DNA of 64,000 nucleotides, taken from assembly GCF_002260525.1 (NCBI RefSeq), contig NZ_MRYI01000004.1, positions 266,519 to 330,518 on the forward strand, given 5' to 3'. Source of the DNA: Hahella sp. CCB-MM4 (GTDB lineage Bacteria; Pseudomonadota; Gammaproteobacteria; Pseudomonadales; Oleiphilaceae). The notes beneath the pieces were generated by a model, which searched no databases, was not told the DNA's origin, and saw only the letters and a list, made by a program, of their open reading frames with translations. Positions 17,537 through 26,302 of the stretch are shown here, one piece after another. The position numbers and the translations under genes were made by a program. Position 1 is the first letter of the stretch, and each line of letters begins with the position of its first letter.

Positions 17537-18187
17537 CTAGAAAAATATGGTCAAACCTGATGTAAATTCCAGGTTATGGGTTGTCTTGTCTGCTCCCAGA
17601 ATATCGTTATCAAAGATGTGATCCCTGAGATCCAGTCTGACCGACAACCAGTCAGTCGGCAGGAACTGATACCCCCAACCAAAGTTGGCTGTTAGTCTGT
17701 CATCCCCGGCAAAATCAGTGGAACCCAGTCCTGCCAGCACATAGAAATTTGTATTAAAGGCGTAGCTGCGACCAAAGAATGCTTCCCCGGGCAGAAAGTT
17801 GTATCCAATATCAACGCTGTAATAAGTCAGATCCCGGTCATCATCAGGCAACAACCGAACGTTACCGCTTAACGTCTCAAAACTGGTTTCCCCTGCTTCC
17901 GTCATGCCATAGTTCACTTCCAGAAACAGATCTTCACTCATGTGGTAGGCGACTTTTACTCCCACCACCACATCTGTGCCGAAATCCTCAATGCTGTAGA
18001 TTCCGCCGTAAGCGCCAATTTCGAAATTCTCGGTATCTATCAAGTCTTCTTCCACTGACCTGGGCTCAACTTCAGGTTTGATGATCGGCTCATCACCTGA
18101 AACCTCAGAGTCTGCTGCCCAAACCGGTGAAACCACTGACAGCGAAATACCGCCGGCTAAAAGAACACGCTTAAACCAATTTTCCAT
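17537..18187 (-). CDS. Outer-membrane beta-barrel protein
   Basis: A 216-residue protein with a signal peptide (LLAGGISLSVVSPVWA), a short acidic linker and then an eight-strand-like barrel: ENFEIGAYGGIYSIEDFG, VGVKVAYHMSEDLFLEVNYG, YSVDIGYNFLPGEAFF, FYVLAGLGSTDF, LTANFGWGYQFLPTDWLSVRLDLRDHIFD and a final strand TSGLTIFF ending in Phe. It resembles the OMP_myx_plus group of barrels. The start overlaps the 3' end of the SH3-barrel gene by 31 bases. It likely anchors part of the operon's machinery in the outer membrane. Confidence 0.82.
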   Translation of the reverse strand: MENWFKRVLLAGGISLSVVSPVWAADSEVSGDEPIIKPEVEPRSVEEDLIDTENFEIGAYGGIYSIEDFGTDVVVGVKVAYHMSEDLFLEVNYGMTEAGETSFETLSGNVRLLPDDDRDLTYYSVDIGYNFLPGEAFFGRSYAFNTNFYVLAGLGSTDFAGDDRLTANFGWGYQFLPTDWLSVRLDLRDHIFDNDILGADKTTHNLEFTSGLTIFF

Positions 18188-18954
18188 TCTTCTGCTTCTT
18201 CGTTTTCGTCACGCGTTGTCATTACCACATATTCCCGATACTCAGCTCTCAGGAAATAGCGATCAGTTAAATAAAACCTCAACCCCAAACCATAGTGGGT
18301 TGAATCCTCATCCCTATTTTCTTCCCTGACCAAGGTGGCTTTGGGCTTTATGTAAGCCACCCCTGTCCCAAGTGTAAAAAATGGGGATATGCGCCACTGC
18401 GGAAAAGGTTGATGCACCAGGTTGATATTCCCTATAAGCACCTGGGAAAAATCACCCAGCACCTGTGAAACTCCCACTTCAGCCGACAGGTTAGGAGTAA
18501 ACTGGTAACCCGCATATAGAGTATTAACCGCTGCTCCGCCAAAGCTTCCAGTCATCACCCCAGCTTCCCAGGTCCGGGAGTCATAGTCATCATAACGGGG
18601 GTCGGAAAACGCCACATTCTCCCCTGTAGCATCAAGTGTTTTCTCAATATCATCCCGGTGAACCCATCCCTCTTCACCCTGTTTAACCCTGACTTTTATC
18701 CAATCGGTTTTACGTTTGATAAGTTCGATCCACTCATCTTTTTCCGCGACATAAAAAACAGGAAAACCTCGCCCTGGCCCCGTTCTTATTTCAACGTATG
18801 GTTCCACCACCTGAGTGGTCTGTATTTCATCATAAAACGGCCAATACCACGGTGCTCTACTACTTTCATCAGCAGCAGAGCAGTTCATCGACAAAAAGGC
18901 CAAAGCAATCCATAACCAAGCGAATTGCAAACTTCGCAGCGTCTTTTTTTGCAA
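18157..18954 (-). CDS. SH3-domain protein with C-terminal outer-membrane barrel
   Basis: A 265-residue protein with an N-terminal signal peptide (FAWLWIALAFLSMNCSA). Residues 45-108 form a bacterial SH3-like domain (PYVEIRTGPGRGFPVFYV, WIELIKRKTDWIKVRV, GWVHRDDI), a fold that often binds peptidoglycan or peptides. From residue 130 the sequence has paired strands (NTLYAGYQFTPNLSAEVGVS, ISPFFTLGTGVAYIK, GLGLRFYLTDRYFLRAEYREYVV) and ends in SVFF, like a barrel with a terminal Phe. It is paralogous in layout to the next barrel gene. It starts five bases after the HzsA-like stop. Confidence 0.82.
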   Translation of the reverse strand: MQKKTLRSLQFAWLWIALAFLSMNCSAADESSRAPWYWPFYDEIQTTQVVEPYVEIRTGPGRGFPVFYVAEKDEWIELIKRKTDWIKVRVKQGEEGWVHRDDIEKTLDATGENVAFSDPRYDDYDSRTWEAGVMTGSFGGAAVNTLYAGYQFTPNLSAEVGVSQVLGDFSQVLIGNINLVHQPFPQWRISPFFTLGTGVAYIKPKATLVREENRDEDSTHYGLGLRFYLTDRYFLRAEYREYVVMTTRDENEEAEEWKIGLSVFF

Positions 18955-18959
18955 GAGGA

Positions 18960-21641
18960 TTAATCCTGAGGAATATCAAAGGGGTTATTATAGTACTGGG
19001 CGCCAATATCTACCCACTCTGCTATCAACTTTAATTCTGCCGCTGACAGGCGACCAACATGAGAGCCTGATTCAAACAGATCGAAGAAGTTGGTACTTCC
19101 AATTGCATTTGCGGCTCTTAAAGGTGGAGAAACAGTAACAGGTTGAGTTACCTGAGTAGGCATCATGGTATCGGGATCGATGATTATTTCACCTTCATCA
19201 TCCGTCTCATAGACAGGATTCCCTTCGTCATCAAATACCGGCTCCGCCACATCCACCAGATTACCATCAGCATCGAGTTCCAGCTTATTGTCCGTAAACA
19301 ACAGTTCACGGAATGATTTAAACTGATCCGCATTCAAGTCAGAAATACCATCAGTTAAATCCAACTGCGCATTCGGAATCATCGCGTTCATTCCATCAGT
19401 ATTGGTATGACAGCTGGTACAAGTGTCTTCATCCGTATCAGCATCAGCACCGTCAAGACGCTCCAGACTCCACATCGGATGAATATGTGTTTCATAGTTA
19501 ATAACTATACGACACTTACTCGTCCACTCATCTGCGCAGTTAGTCGACATTGGCGCAGGAGTACCCAAGTCAGTGTACGCATAACTGAAGTCTGGCTCTT
19601 TACTACCATCCGGCGCCCAATCATCAGAAAAGGTAATATCCGGCAGAAGCTCACGGGGACTTTCAGCTAACCGGGTAAAGGTCTGAGCCATGGTTTCGCC
19701 CATGTCGGCCGTCAACGTCACATCCGCACCGGGGAAACCTACTCCGGTAGTCAATGCACCTTTATTAATAGAAGGTGCCTGAGCGCTGCGCCTGCCGTGC
19801 GGAAGCTCACTATCCGCAGTATGGCACCCAACACATTCCAACTCTTCTCCAGGCCGCACCTGCAACCAGTTATTGTGCAATGGTGAAATACGTTTTCCAT
19901 TGGCATCAAGGATACTGAATGCAATGGCGACATTGGCCGGCACCTTAAAGCGTGCTGACCCGTCAGGCTCCACAGGGACGTACCCCAGAATCTCCCTCAT
20001 GCGCAGATTCCCGGCCCTGCCGAATGCAAAACCGGGCACGTTAATCACATCGTTATCTGCACGGGATACCGGTTTCTCGACCCGTATGAATCTTGCCTCC
20101 CGCGACGAAGCAGGAGTCATCGTCGGGTTGGACACTACATCCAGGCCATCGTCAGTCGTGTCCGAACCATCAACATCGTAGACACTTCGAATATCAATAA
20201 TGCCGTAGCCTGAATTGTAGAGTTCTTCATCTACATCCACTCCTTCAACCACATCAGGAATATATGTAGGTAAGGACAGATCTTGCATGATCACAGCATC
20301 ACTGTACATAACACCTTCTTTCGGCAGCACTATTGGAAGTTGCGTGTCAGTACTTGGACTGAATATCCACAATCCATATAGAGGTTCTGCTGCCTCATAA
20401 TCATTTGAATCAAGCCGCTCCTGAGTACACGGATATATATCACCCTCGACGTCGTCAGATCTCACCAGCCTGCACTGACTCCAGCTTACGATCATCCTGC
20501 TGGTGCCATCCTGCAACGGCGCAGCAAAAGCGTACTTACCTGCAAGATTAATATCCTCGTTAGTCAGCACCTCTCCGTCCGTCAGCGACTCTTGACCACT
20601 GGCGCTAGCAACCCCATTTGAATAAAACGGCTGATCATGATCGGTATAACCATCAATATCGATAGCCACCAAATCAGCCCCAAAGAGGCTGGAAATATAT
20701 GGACGCAAACTCACCATAATTCGCCCATCTTCCATTTCCAGGGGCCTGATAAAATGAACATTTGTCTCGTCCGACCCGGTATCGTGAGAATGATGTCCAT
20801 AAACCAGCTCCAGTTCCGTGCCGTCTGGATTAACCTGGTAAAGATCCATAACATCATTACCCGGTGCATGATTCCAACGGGTAAAAAGAATTTTTCCGCT
20901 CTGCAACAGAATGGGATCAAGATCACTGCTCTGATTGTATGTTATCTGATGAATATCAGAGCCATCGCTACCCATTACATGCAGACTCAGGGCAGGCTCG
21001 TCATTACCTTCATTCAAGGCAGGATATTGAGGTTTGTTCTCGTCCAGGAGGATCGCCTGGGATTGAGTCTGCCGGGTAGAGCTGAATACAATTCGTCCAT
21101 CCGCCAGATAGCTGGGAGCAACATCCTGGCCATCTTCCGCGGTGTTGTTGGACTCAATGATTCTATGCAAGGATTTGGTAAGGCTGTCATACTCCCAAAT
21201 ATTCCAGGTGGGCTGCTCGTCTTCATCAGCCCCTTCGATCTCCGGTGCTCGCATGGCAAACAGCAGCTTGCTCCCATCATAGGAAATGGATAGGTCCTTA
21301 ATGTCATAAGCTCCGGAAAATATGCCGGCGGTAACGTTTCTCTCCTGCGCACTTGGCGAAGCCTGATCACGAATAAACAGCTGAGCTCCGGGATTAAAGG
21401 CCAGAGGATCCCGCACATCGTTACTGACGAAATCTCCCTCAGCATTTATCGTGAGTGAGCGCTTTACATAAGCAATAGGGATATCCTGAACAACAGGGTC
21501 TTTACTTTGCCCTGAAGAGCCAATCCCCACACCATCACAGCCACCAAGCATTACGCCCAACATGCCGTAGATACTGACCCTTCTCAGTAACCCGCCGACT
21601 TCGCCATGACCAACATTCATTACTGGAGTCCGATTATTCAT
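18960..21641 (-). CDS. HzsA-like lipoprotein: PD40 propeller with two CXXCH motifs
   Basis: I prefer the ATG at 21641; the frame can also begin at a TTG 33 bases upstream. The 893-residue product has a lipobox (GVMLGGC, Cys35). Residues 80-460 hold PD40/WD40-type propeller repeats (DGSKLLFAMR, ADGRIVFSSTR, SGKILFTRWN, EDGRIMVSLRP). The C-terminal third has two c-type haem motifs, CVGCH near residue 602 and CTSCH near 739, and a linker GYVPVEPDGSARFKVPANVAI seen in proteins related to the hydrazine synthase alpha subunit. It is first in the eleven-gene operon. Haem attachment and surface exposure are inferred, and no substrate is known. Confidence 0.85.
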   Translation of the reverse strand: MNNRTPVMNVGHGEVGGLLRRVSIYGMLGVMLGGCDGVGIGSSGQSKDPVVQDIPIAYVKRSLTINAEGDFVSNDVRDPLAFNPGAQLFIRDQASPSAQERNVTAGIFSGAYDIKDLSISYDGSKLLFAMRAPEIEGADEDEQPTWNIWEYDSLTKSLHRIIESNNTAEDGQDVAPSYLADGRIVFSSTRQTQSQAILLDENKPQYPALNEGNDEPALSLHVMGSDGSDIHQITYNQSSDLDPILLQSGKILFTRWNHAPGNDVMDLYQVNPDGTELELVYGHHSHDTGSDETNVHFIRPLEMEDGRIMVSLRPYISSLFGADLVAIDIDGYTDHDQPFYSNGVASASGQESLTDGEVLTNEDINLAGKYAFAAPLQDGTSRMIVSWSQCRLVRSDDVEGDIYPCTQERLDSNDYEAAEPLYGLWIFSPSTDTQLPIVLPKEGVMYSDAVIMQDLSLPTYIPDVVEGVDVDEELYNSGYGIIDIRSVYDVDGSDTTDDGLDVVSNPTMTPASSREARFIRVEKPVSRADNDVINVPGFAFGRAGNLRMREILGYVPVEPDGSARFKVPANVAIAFSILDANGKRISPLHNNWLQVRPGEELECVGCHTADSELPHGRRSAQAPSINKGALTTGVGFPGADVTLTADMGETMAQTFTRLAESPRELLPDITFSDDWAPDGSKEPDFSYAYTDLGTPAPMSTNCADEWTSKCRIVINYETHIHPMWSLERLDGADADTDEDTCTSCHTNTDGMNAMIPNAQLDLTDGISDLNADQFKSFRELLFTDNKLELDADGNLVDVAEPVFDDEGNPVYETDDEGEIIIDPDTMMPTQVTQPVTVSPPLRAANAIGSTNFFDLFESGSHVGRLSAAELKLIAEWVDIGAQYYNNPFDIPQD

Positions 21642-21719
21642 AATTCGAATGACTTCTTTAATTAAAGACCACAAGCTTCCGGAACAATCTAAACCGAATG
21701 ATTACAACCGGCCACTCTA

Positions 21720-21749
21720 TTTGTTTTGGTCTTTTTTTCCCAAAACAAA
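21720..21749. promoter_or_regulatory. Perfect 10-bp inverted repeat upstream of the HzsA-like gene
   Basis: TTTGTTTTGG (21720-21729) is exactly mirrored by CCAAAACAAA (21740-21749) around a T-rich ten-base centre. It lies about 80-110 bases before the minus-strand operon and over 500 bases before the plus-strand set. It could be an operator, or a hairpin in the leader. Confidence 0.5.
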
Positions 21750-22281
21750 CTATATACTCTTCAAGGGACACCTAAAGGGTATGTAGAACCTATATATAGA
21801 GCCAGACTATCAATGTAACCGAATGTAATATCGTGAGTCTTACCACAAAAACAAGAATGCCTGTTCTATTACAATCAATCTCAGTTGTAAAGCAGGTATA
21901 AGTGTTTATAAAGAAAATTGCATAAAAATCAGTAAATAATGCTGACGAGGCAAGCTAAAATATAGACACCCTGAACACCAGTAGTCCATTTAGCCTAGCC
22001 CCAAGGATAGGTTAAACCAATTAGTATTTAGGTTAATATTAGAGCTGGGTTTAAAGGTTTATGAGAAAACAATAATGCTGAAATAAAATCACGAAATATT
22101 TTAAGTGACATATATATTTCTCCATTTGATAAGTTTTCATCCCAACTTTTTTACCAGCAATGCAACACACTGTAATGTATGATGCTGCAATTTGTGTTCG
22201 GATAGCCCTGTACTACCGACAAAATAAGAAGCAGTAACAACGATATCCCGCAAACGAAGACTGGAGTGTCGGAGATTTGAA
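21750..22281. other. AT-rich intergenic region between the two divergent envelope operons
   Basis: This is a 530-base stretch with no frame that I would call a gene. It is clearly richer in A and T than its flanks and has TATATATAGA-type runs near 21792. It should contain the promoters of the plus-strand cytochrome set. I could not assign a definite -35/-10 pair. Confidence 0.5.
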
Positions 22282-23586
22282 ATGGTTGTAAATACTTTAT
22301 GTCGTCTACCACATGGCAGATCTGCCAGAATCTTATCCTCTCTCACTCTAGGGGCGCTGATACTCTCCAGCAATGCATTTGGCTGGGGCACAGAAGACCA
22401 ACGCAAACAGATTTTTGATCGTATCGCAGGGGTTCCGCCATCTGAATCAGAAATGACTGCAATGGATGCTGCCGGCAGTGCAGCCGAGGCAGCTCAGGTA
22501 GCCTTGGACAGCCCCTACTTTTATGATGTCACCCTGAAAAACATGGTGACGCCCTGGACAAACGAAGAACAAACCGTCTTCGCACCATTGAACGATTACA
22601 CTGCCACCGTTATAGGGCTCGTTAGAGATAAAGCGGATTTTCGGAGCGTTCTTTATACTGACCAGGTTTATGTTGCCAAGTCGAGTTACCGGGACGCCAG
22701 CAACAATCCCCTTCCTGCTTATTCTCTGGCGAATAATAGCCATTACGAAGAAATTGAAGATTTAATGGACCGGGGCAACAGCCTGTTTGATATTTTGACC
22801 CCTACCACCCAAACACTACCTGCAGGTGCCCGGGCCGGAGTCATGAGCACTCGTGCTGCTGGGAGAGCCTTTTTCAGTGCAGGCACCAACCGGGCGATGC
22901 TCAGATTTACCTTGATCAACCATCTTTGTATGGATCTGGAACAGTTTAAGGATACATCGCTTCCCGCTGACCGAATTCGGCAGGACGTATCAAGAAGCCC
23001 AGGCGGGGACAGCAGCATATTCTTGAACAATTGTATCGGTTGCCATAGTGGAATGGATCCTTTGGTACAAGCCTTTGCCTATTACGACTTTGACTATGGC
23101 GGAGATGATACCAACATCGAAAATGGTACCCTGGTATATAACTCCGCAGGAACGGTTGACCCCGACACCGTATCATTGCTCGACGGATCTCCAAATCTCT
23201 CTCGCGTATCCGACCCTAACGTTCTATATAGAGTGCAGGACAAATACTTTATCAACTTCACCAACTTCCCCTATGGTTATGTCACCAATTCTGACCAATG
23301 GACCAATTATTGGAGAGAAGGAAGAAACAGCGGTGTGGAATGGAATGCAGGCGGCGAATCCCCTGGAGCATCGGGAATAGGAGCTGGAAGCCTCGGTAGA
23401 GAACTCGCCAACTCACAGGCATTTGCTCAGTGCCATGTTAAACGAGTATTTAAGACCGTGTGCCTCAGAGATCCGGATAGCGCCGCGGACGCCAATGAAA
23501 TCACTAATCTGACAACATCGTTTATGGGCAGCGGATACCATCTGGACGAGGTATTCGCTTCGGCCGCTGCCTACTGCGTCGAATAA
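22282..23586 (+). CDS. Exported protein with one CXXCH motif
   Basis: A 434-residue protein with a signal peptide (ILSSLTLGALILSSNAFG). GGAG lies eight bases before the ATG. A single c-type haem motif, NNCIGCHSGMDPL, is near residue 250; the MDPL that follows is typical of planctomycete-style cytochromes (DUF1585/1588 families). The segment NRAMLRFTLINHLCMDLEQFKD, with a Cys before it, also fits that group. Three more Cys (AQCHVK, TVCLRD, AAYCVE) lie at the end. It heads the plus-strand set with the LamG cytochrome and the DUF1501-like protein. A role in electron transfer or in binding a small ligand is inferred. Confidence 0.72.
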   Translation: MVVNTLCRLPHGRSARILSSLTLGALILSSNAFGWGTEDQRKQIFDRIAGVPPSESEMTAMDAAGSAAEAAQVALDSPYFYDVTLKNMVTPWTNEEQTVFAPLNDYTATVIGLVRDKADFRSVLYTDQVYVAKSSYRDASNNPLPAYSLANNSHYEEIEDLMDRGNSLFDILTPTTQTLPAGARAGVMSTRAAGRAFFSAGTNRAMLRFTLINHLCMDLEQFKDTSLPADRIRQDVSRSPGGDSSIFLNNCIGCHSGMDPLVQAFAYYDFDYGGDDTNIENGTLVYNSAGTVDPDTVSLLDGSPNLSRVSDPNVLYRVQDKYFINFTNFPYGYVTNSDQWTNYWREGRNSGVEWNAGGESPGASGIGAGSLGRELANSQAFAQCHVKRVFKTVCLRDPDSAADANEITNLTTSFMGSGYHLDEVFASAAAYCVE

Positions 23587-23696
23587 GAAAAGGATGAGAA
23601 CAATGACTGACAATGGCAATACATTTGTTCTTGGTAAGAGCGTGATTCTAATCACACACAACTTGTATACCACCAGATAAAGCAGTCGGGCACATT

Positions 23697-26207
23697 ATGA
23701 TGAATTCAGCAGTTTTAAACGTTTTCACTCGTGCAGTGTCGGGCCTTCTTGTTGCGCTCGCACTGGCAACGGTTACCGGTTGTGGTGGCGGAGGAGCTGG
23801 AACTGAAGCACTCCCAAATACCGGAACCGTGACTTCCAGTAATTACAACGGCCCCTCTCCAAAGACGGAAGACGTCCAGCTCTTCAAGCTGAATGTCTGG
23901 GACAATCTTGTCGGCTCCAACCGTTGTGGCTCATGTCATGGTACTGGAGGTCAATCACCCCAGTTCGTCCGTTCAGATAACATTAACTCAGCCTACGAGG
24001 CAGCCAACACAGTAGTGAATCTGAATGAACCCTCAGAGTCCACTATGGTGCAAAAAGTCGGAGGCGGTCATAACTGCTGGCTGTCTTCACCCCAAGCTTG
24101 CGCAGACACTATTACCCAGTACATCACACGATGGGCAGGTGGCAGTACGGGAGAAGTTCAACGTGTTGTATTGCAATCAGTTACAGATCTGCAGGATCCA
24201 GGTGAAACACTTACACTAAGTGATGACTCATCAGACTATAGTGCACTCTACGATCTGTTCACGGGTCCGGCAAAATGCAGTCGCTGCCACTCCCAGGACA
24301 GCACAGGACAAAAACAATCACCCTATTTTGCAGATACCTCGCAGGCCACCCGCGCAGCCAATCTGGCCATGGCCTACGATGCCGCCAAGTCAAAAATTGA
24401 TGTCAACAGCCCAGAACTTTCACGGTTTTATATTCGTCTGAAAAATGAATCCCATAACTGCTGGACAGACTGTGACAGTGATGCCCAGGCAATTCTTGAT
24501 CTTATAGTCGCCCTTGCCGGCAGCCTGGAGACAACGGCCCTGCCTGACGGTACCATATCGAGCAAACTTTCTCCCAAACTGGCCGATGGAACTCCCGCCA
24601 GCTCTGGAGGTCGTTATGAATCAAACGTCATCGCCAAGTGGGAATTCAAGACTGGTGACGGAACTATTGCCTATGACACCAGCGGCGTGGAACCTGCTAT
24701 CAACCTGAACCTTATTGGAGACGTCTCCTGGGTAGGTGGCTGGGGTATTAGCCTTAACGGTGGCAAGGCTCAAGGAACTACAGCCAGTAGTAAGAAAGTT
24801 CACGACCTGATTAAAACTACCGGCGAATATTCCGTCGAAGCCTGGGTCGCCCCTGGCAATGTGACACAAGAAGGTCCGGCAGTGATTGTTAACTATGGTG
24901 GCAGCGATATACGTCGCAACTTTACCATTGGTCAAACAATGTATAACTATGACTATCTCCATCGCAGCAGTACCACTGGCCTAAATGGAGACCCAGCTCT
25001 TTCCACTCCGGATGGAGATGAAGTATTACAAGCAACTCTGCAGCATGTTGTAGCGACTTTCAGTCCATCAGCAGGACGTAAACTTTACGTCAACGGTCGT
25101 TTGATTGATGAGCCGGATCCATCCTCCCCCGGAAATCTGGTTGACTGGAATGATACCTATGCATTGGTTATGGGCAGCGAGCCCTCAGGAGCCAATGTCT
25201 GGCAAGGCACCATTCGGATGGTTGCAATTCACAATCGGGCGCTGACTGCTGAACAAATTGAGAACAACTATGATGTAGGTGTCGGCCAGAAGTTTTATCT
25301 CCTGTTCAACATTTCTGAACATATCGATTTGCCGGAGAGTTATATCGTATTCGAGGTAAGTCAGTTCGACAGTTACAGCTATCTGTTCAATGCGCCCTTC
25401 TTTATCAGCCTTGACTCAAATGTTACTCCAGAAAACATTTCCATTGGGGGAATGCGCATTGGCATCAACGGTGAAGAAGCCAAGGCTGGGCAGGCCTTTA
25501 CCAATCTGCTCGTCGACGAGCTTGATTCTGCCTATTACACCCCTGAGCAAGGAGAGCAATTGTCGAATGTTGGAACAATTATTGGTCTCAAGTCCGGACC
25601 AGACAATGATCAGTTCTTCCTGATATTTGACGAACTAAATGGGGAAACAGGCGTCGTCAGCGATCCCGGCGATAAGGCGGACCATTTGGCGATCGATATT
25701 GCTGACTCTCCACAACCCCGAATTGGCGTGAGAAACTTTGGAGAGATCAGCGCCTCAATGGCCAAGCTAACAGGCGTTACTCCAGAGGTAGTGAACTCGC
25801 AGTTTGATAATTTCAGCGAATTTGAACGGTCTATGCCGGCTGACGACAACGCATTATCCTTTGTCCCATCACACCCTGTTGCCATTACTCAGTTGGCCAT
25901 TCTGTACTGCGATGCACTGATCAATGACACCAGCCTCAGAGATGGCGTATTTGATAGTGGCTTATTCAGTGGCGCAGATTTTTCCGGCCCGGACAAAAAC
26001 ACATTAATCGATAATCTTTACGATGCCTTTATCGGCAACGGCTTTGAATTTCAGCCAGAAAATGCTGATGTAGAAGATGCTGTTGGTACGTTAGTCGATA
26101 ATCTAGCAGCAGACTGTGCAGGTAGCTGTAACAGCACACAAACAGCTAACGTTGTAAAAGGGGCCTGCGCTGCAGTACTGGGTAGCGCCACTATGATGGT
26201 TCAATAG
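23697..26207 (+). CDS. LamG-domain lipoprotein with two CXXCH motifs
   Basis: An 836-residue protein with a lipobox (TVTGCGGGG). Residues 60-160 and 165-275 are two related modules, each with a haem c motif (CGSCHG and CSRCHS) and a later HNCW plus Cys; the repeat structure is clear (GGGHNCWLSSPQAC, ESHNCWTDCDSDAQ). Residues 320-530 are a LamG/concanavalin-like fold (KWEFKTGDGTIAYDTSG, YSVEAWVAPGNV, HVVATFSPSAGRKLYVNGRL, GTIRMVAIHNRALTAEQI). The rest is a unique domain. The protein is likely held on the outer membrane. It could bind a glycan or polymer while carrying haem. Two adjacent ATGs are possible starts. Confidence 0.82.
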   Translation: MMNSAVLNVFTRAVSGLLVALALATVTGCGGGGAGTEALPNTGTVTSSNYNGPSPKTEDVQLFKLNVWDNLVGSNRCGSCHGTGGQSPQFVRSDNINSAYEAANTVVNLNEPSESTMVQKVGGGHNCWLSSPQACADTITQYITRWAGGSTGEVQRVVLQSVTDLQDPGETLTLSDDSSDYSALYDLFTGPAKCSRCHSQDSTGQKQSPYFADTSQATRAANLAMAYDAAKSKIDVNSPELSRFYIRLKNESHNCWTDCDSDAQAILDLIVALAGSLETTALPDGTISSKLSPKLADGTPASSGGRYESNVIAKWEFKTGDGTIAYDTSGVEPAINLNLIGDVSWVGGWGISLNGGKAQGTTASSKKVHDLIKTTGEYSVEAWVAPGNVTQEGPAVIVNYGGSDIRRNFTIGQTMYNYDYLHRSSTTGLNGDPALSTPDGDEVLQATLQHVVATFSPSAGRKLYVNGRLIDEPDPSSPGNLVDWNDTYALVMGSEPSGANVWQGTIRMVAIHNRALTAEQIENNYDVGVGQKFYLLFNISEHIDLPESYIVFEVSQFDSYSYLFNAPFFISLDSNVTPENISIGGMRIGINGEEAKAGQAFTNLLVDELDSAYYTPEQGEQLSNVGTIIGLKSGPDNDQFFLIFDELNGETGVVSDPGDKADHLAIDIADSPQPRIGVRNFGEISASMAKLTGVTPEVVNSQFDNFSEFERSMPADDNALSFVPSHPVAITQLAILYCDALINDTSLRDGVFDSGLFSGADFSGPDKNTLIDNLYDAFIGNGFEFQPENADVEDAVGTLVDNLAADCAGSCNSTQTANVVKGACAAVLGSATMMVQ

Positions 26208-26302
26208 ACGGAAGTAGCGAATAGTCTGACGGCGCGACCAATATCGCGCCTGCTTGAAAGAATTTAACCACTGCTTGCAGTAACGTTTGAGGTAGCCTAG
26301 TC

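Noticed and set aside
20637..21293. Plus-strand frame of 218 codons inside the HzsA-like gene
   Set aside because: Antisense shadow of the propeller domain; no signal, motif or ribosome site.
22137..22406. Minus-strand frame of 89 codons in the divergent intergenic region
   Set aside because: It covers the start and signal peptide of the 434-residue protein on the other strand and has no ribosome site.
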